From NCBI GenBank assembly GCA_020441005.1, contig JAGRNA010000061.1, positions 1-64,000 of the forward strand: a DNA stretch of 64,000 bases, in the 5' to 3' direction. Below, one piece after another: positions 63,935 to 64,000 of the stretch (its first letter is position 1; the number at the start of each line of letters is the position of its first letter). The position numbers were made by a program, and so were the translations under genes. The DNA is from Leptospiraceae bacterium (GTDB lineage Bacteria; Spirochaetota; Leptospiria; Leptospirales; Leptonemataceae). Below the pieces are notes generated by a model. That model did no database searches. It was not told the origin of the DNA and saw nothing but the letters and a program-made list of their open reading frames with translations.

Positions 63935-64000
63935 ATGACCCTGCAAAACAGCAAAAGCGGCCTCGTGACTTGTTTGTACATTGAACCGGATGCCGATACA
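63935..64000 (+). CDS. Possible start of a gene running off the window
   Basis: ATG 63935 opens a frame that stays open for 22 codons to the window end. There is no good Shine-Dalgarno, so this is a weak suggestion only. The segment 63830-63934 shows no other feature. Confidence 0.2.
   Translation, partial: MTLQNSKSGLVTCLYIEPDADT

Overview
The window looks like a chromosomal segment of a moderately GC-rich spirochaete of the Leptospirales type (Leptonema/Turneriella-like rather than the AT-rich pathogenic Leptospira). The main evidence is two adjacent FlaB-type periplasmic flagellin genes with FliA-like promoters. Supporting evidence is the abundance of TPR proteins, membrane-anchored class III nucleotide cyclases, SpoIIE and GGDEF signalling proteins, lipoproteins with loose lipoboxes, and a Jag_N/FapA-type protein. 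This assignment is inferred from protein families only. I saw no rRNA or tRNA genes and no CRISPR array.

Layout. 0-5.5 kb: the C-terminal part of an endonuclease-type MutL, then coaC and coaB as separate genes, an envelope protein with a long charged coil, a nucleoside-phosphorylase-like protein, and a TPR protein ending in a degenerate Mrr-like domain. 5.5-9.6 kb: a minus-strand thioredoxin/LMW-phosphatase/FmdB operon, then a putative zinc aminopeptidase and a MarR regulator. 9.7-12 kb: two flagellin genes. 12-19.3 kb: SpoIIE phosphatase, TPR protein, a BCCT transporter with an apparently non-canonical start, DoxX, HisE and a CitE-like lyase. 19.4-31 kb: adenylate/guanylate cyclase, enolase plus an FtsB/DivIC-like protein, a large membrane protein, and a TPR cluster headed by a strong FliA-like promoter. 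31-45.5 kb: two TPM-domain paralogues, a b561-type cytochrome with a poly-Asp tail, a sugar-type transport/oxidation operon (GPH symporter, Gfo/Idh/MocA-SCP2 fusion, MFS), SDR plus serine hydrolase, and a diguanylate cyclase. 45.8-47.9 kb: sucC-sucD. 48-50.9 kb: an AT-richer accessory island. 51-64 kb: selD-selU, methyltransferases, pyruvate kinase, thioesterase, an RlmM-like methyltransferase, a second cyclase, a GNAT protein, a FapA-like protein and a DUF58 protein.

How they connect. Central carbon metabolism is represented by eno, pyk and sucCD, and cofactor and tRNA chemistry by coaBC and selD-selU. A sizeable signalling set (two cyclases, GGDEF, SpoIIE, MarR, LMW-PTP) sits beside motility genes. 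Three FliA-like promoters, two before flagellins and one before the TPR pair at 27.5-30.9 kb, suggest that the TPR pair belongs to the motility regulon.

The most interesting region is 47.9-51.0 kb, between sucD and selD. It holds two compositionally foreign toxin/immunity-like gene pairs, one reduced to a short C-terminal fragment, separated by a large attC-like inverted repeat. Other notable items are a dispersed structured repeat present twice in opposite orientations, an AUU-type start for the BCCT transporter, and the Gfo/Idh/MocA-SCP2 fusion.
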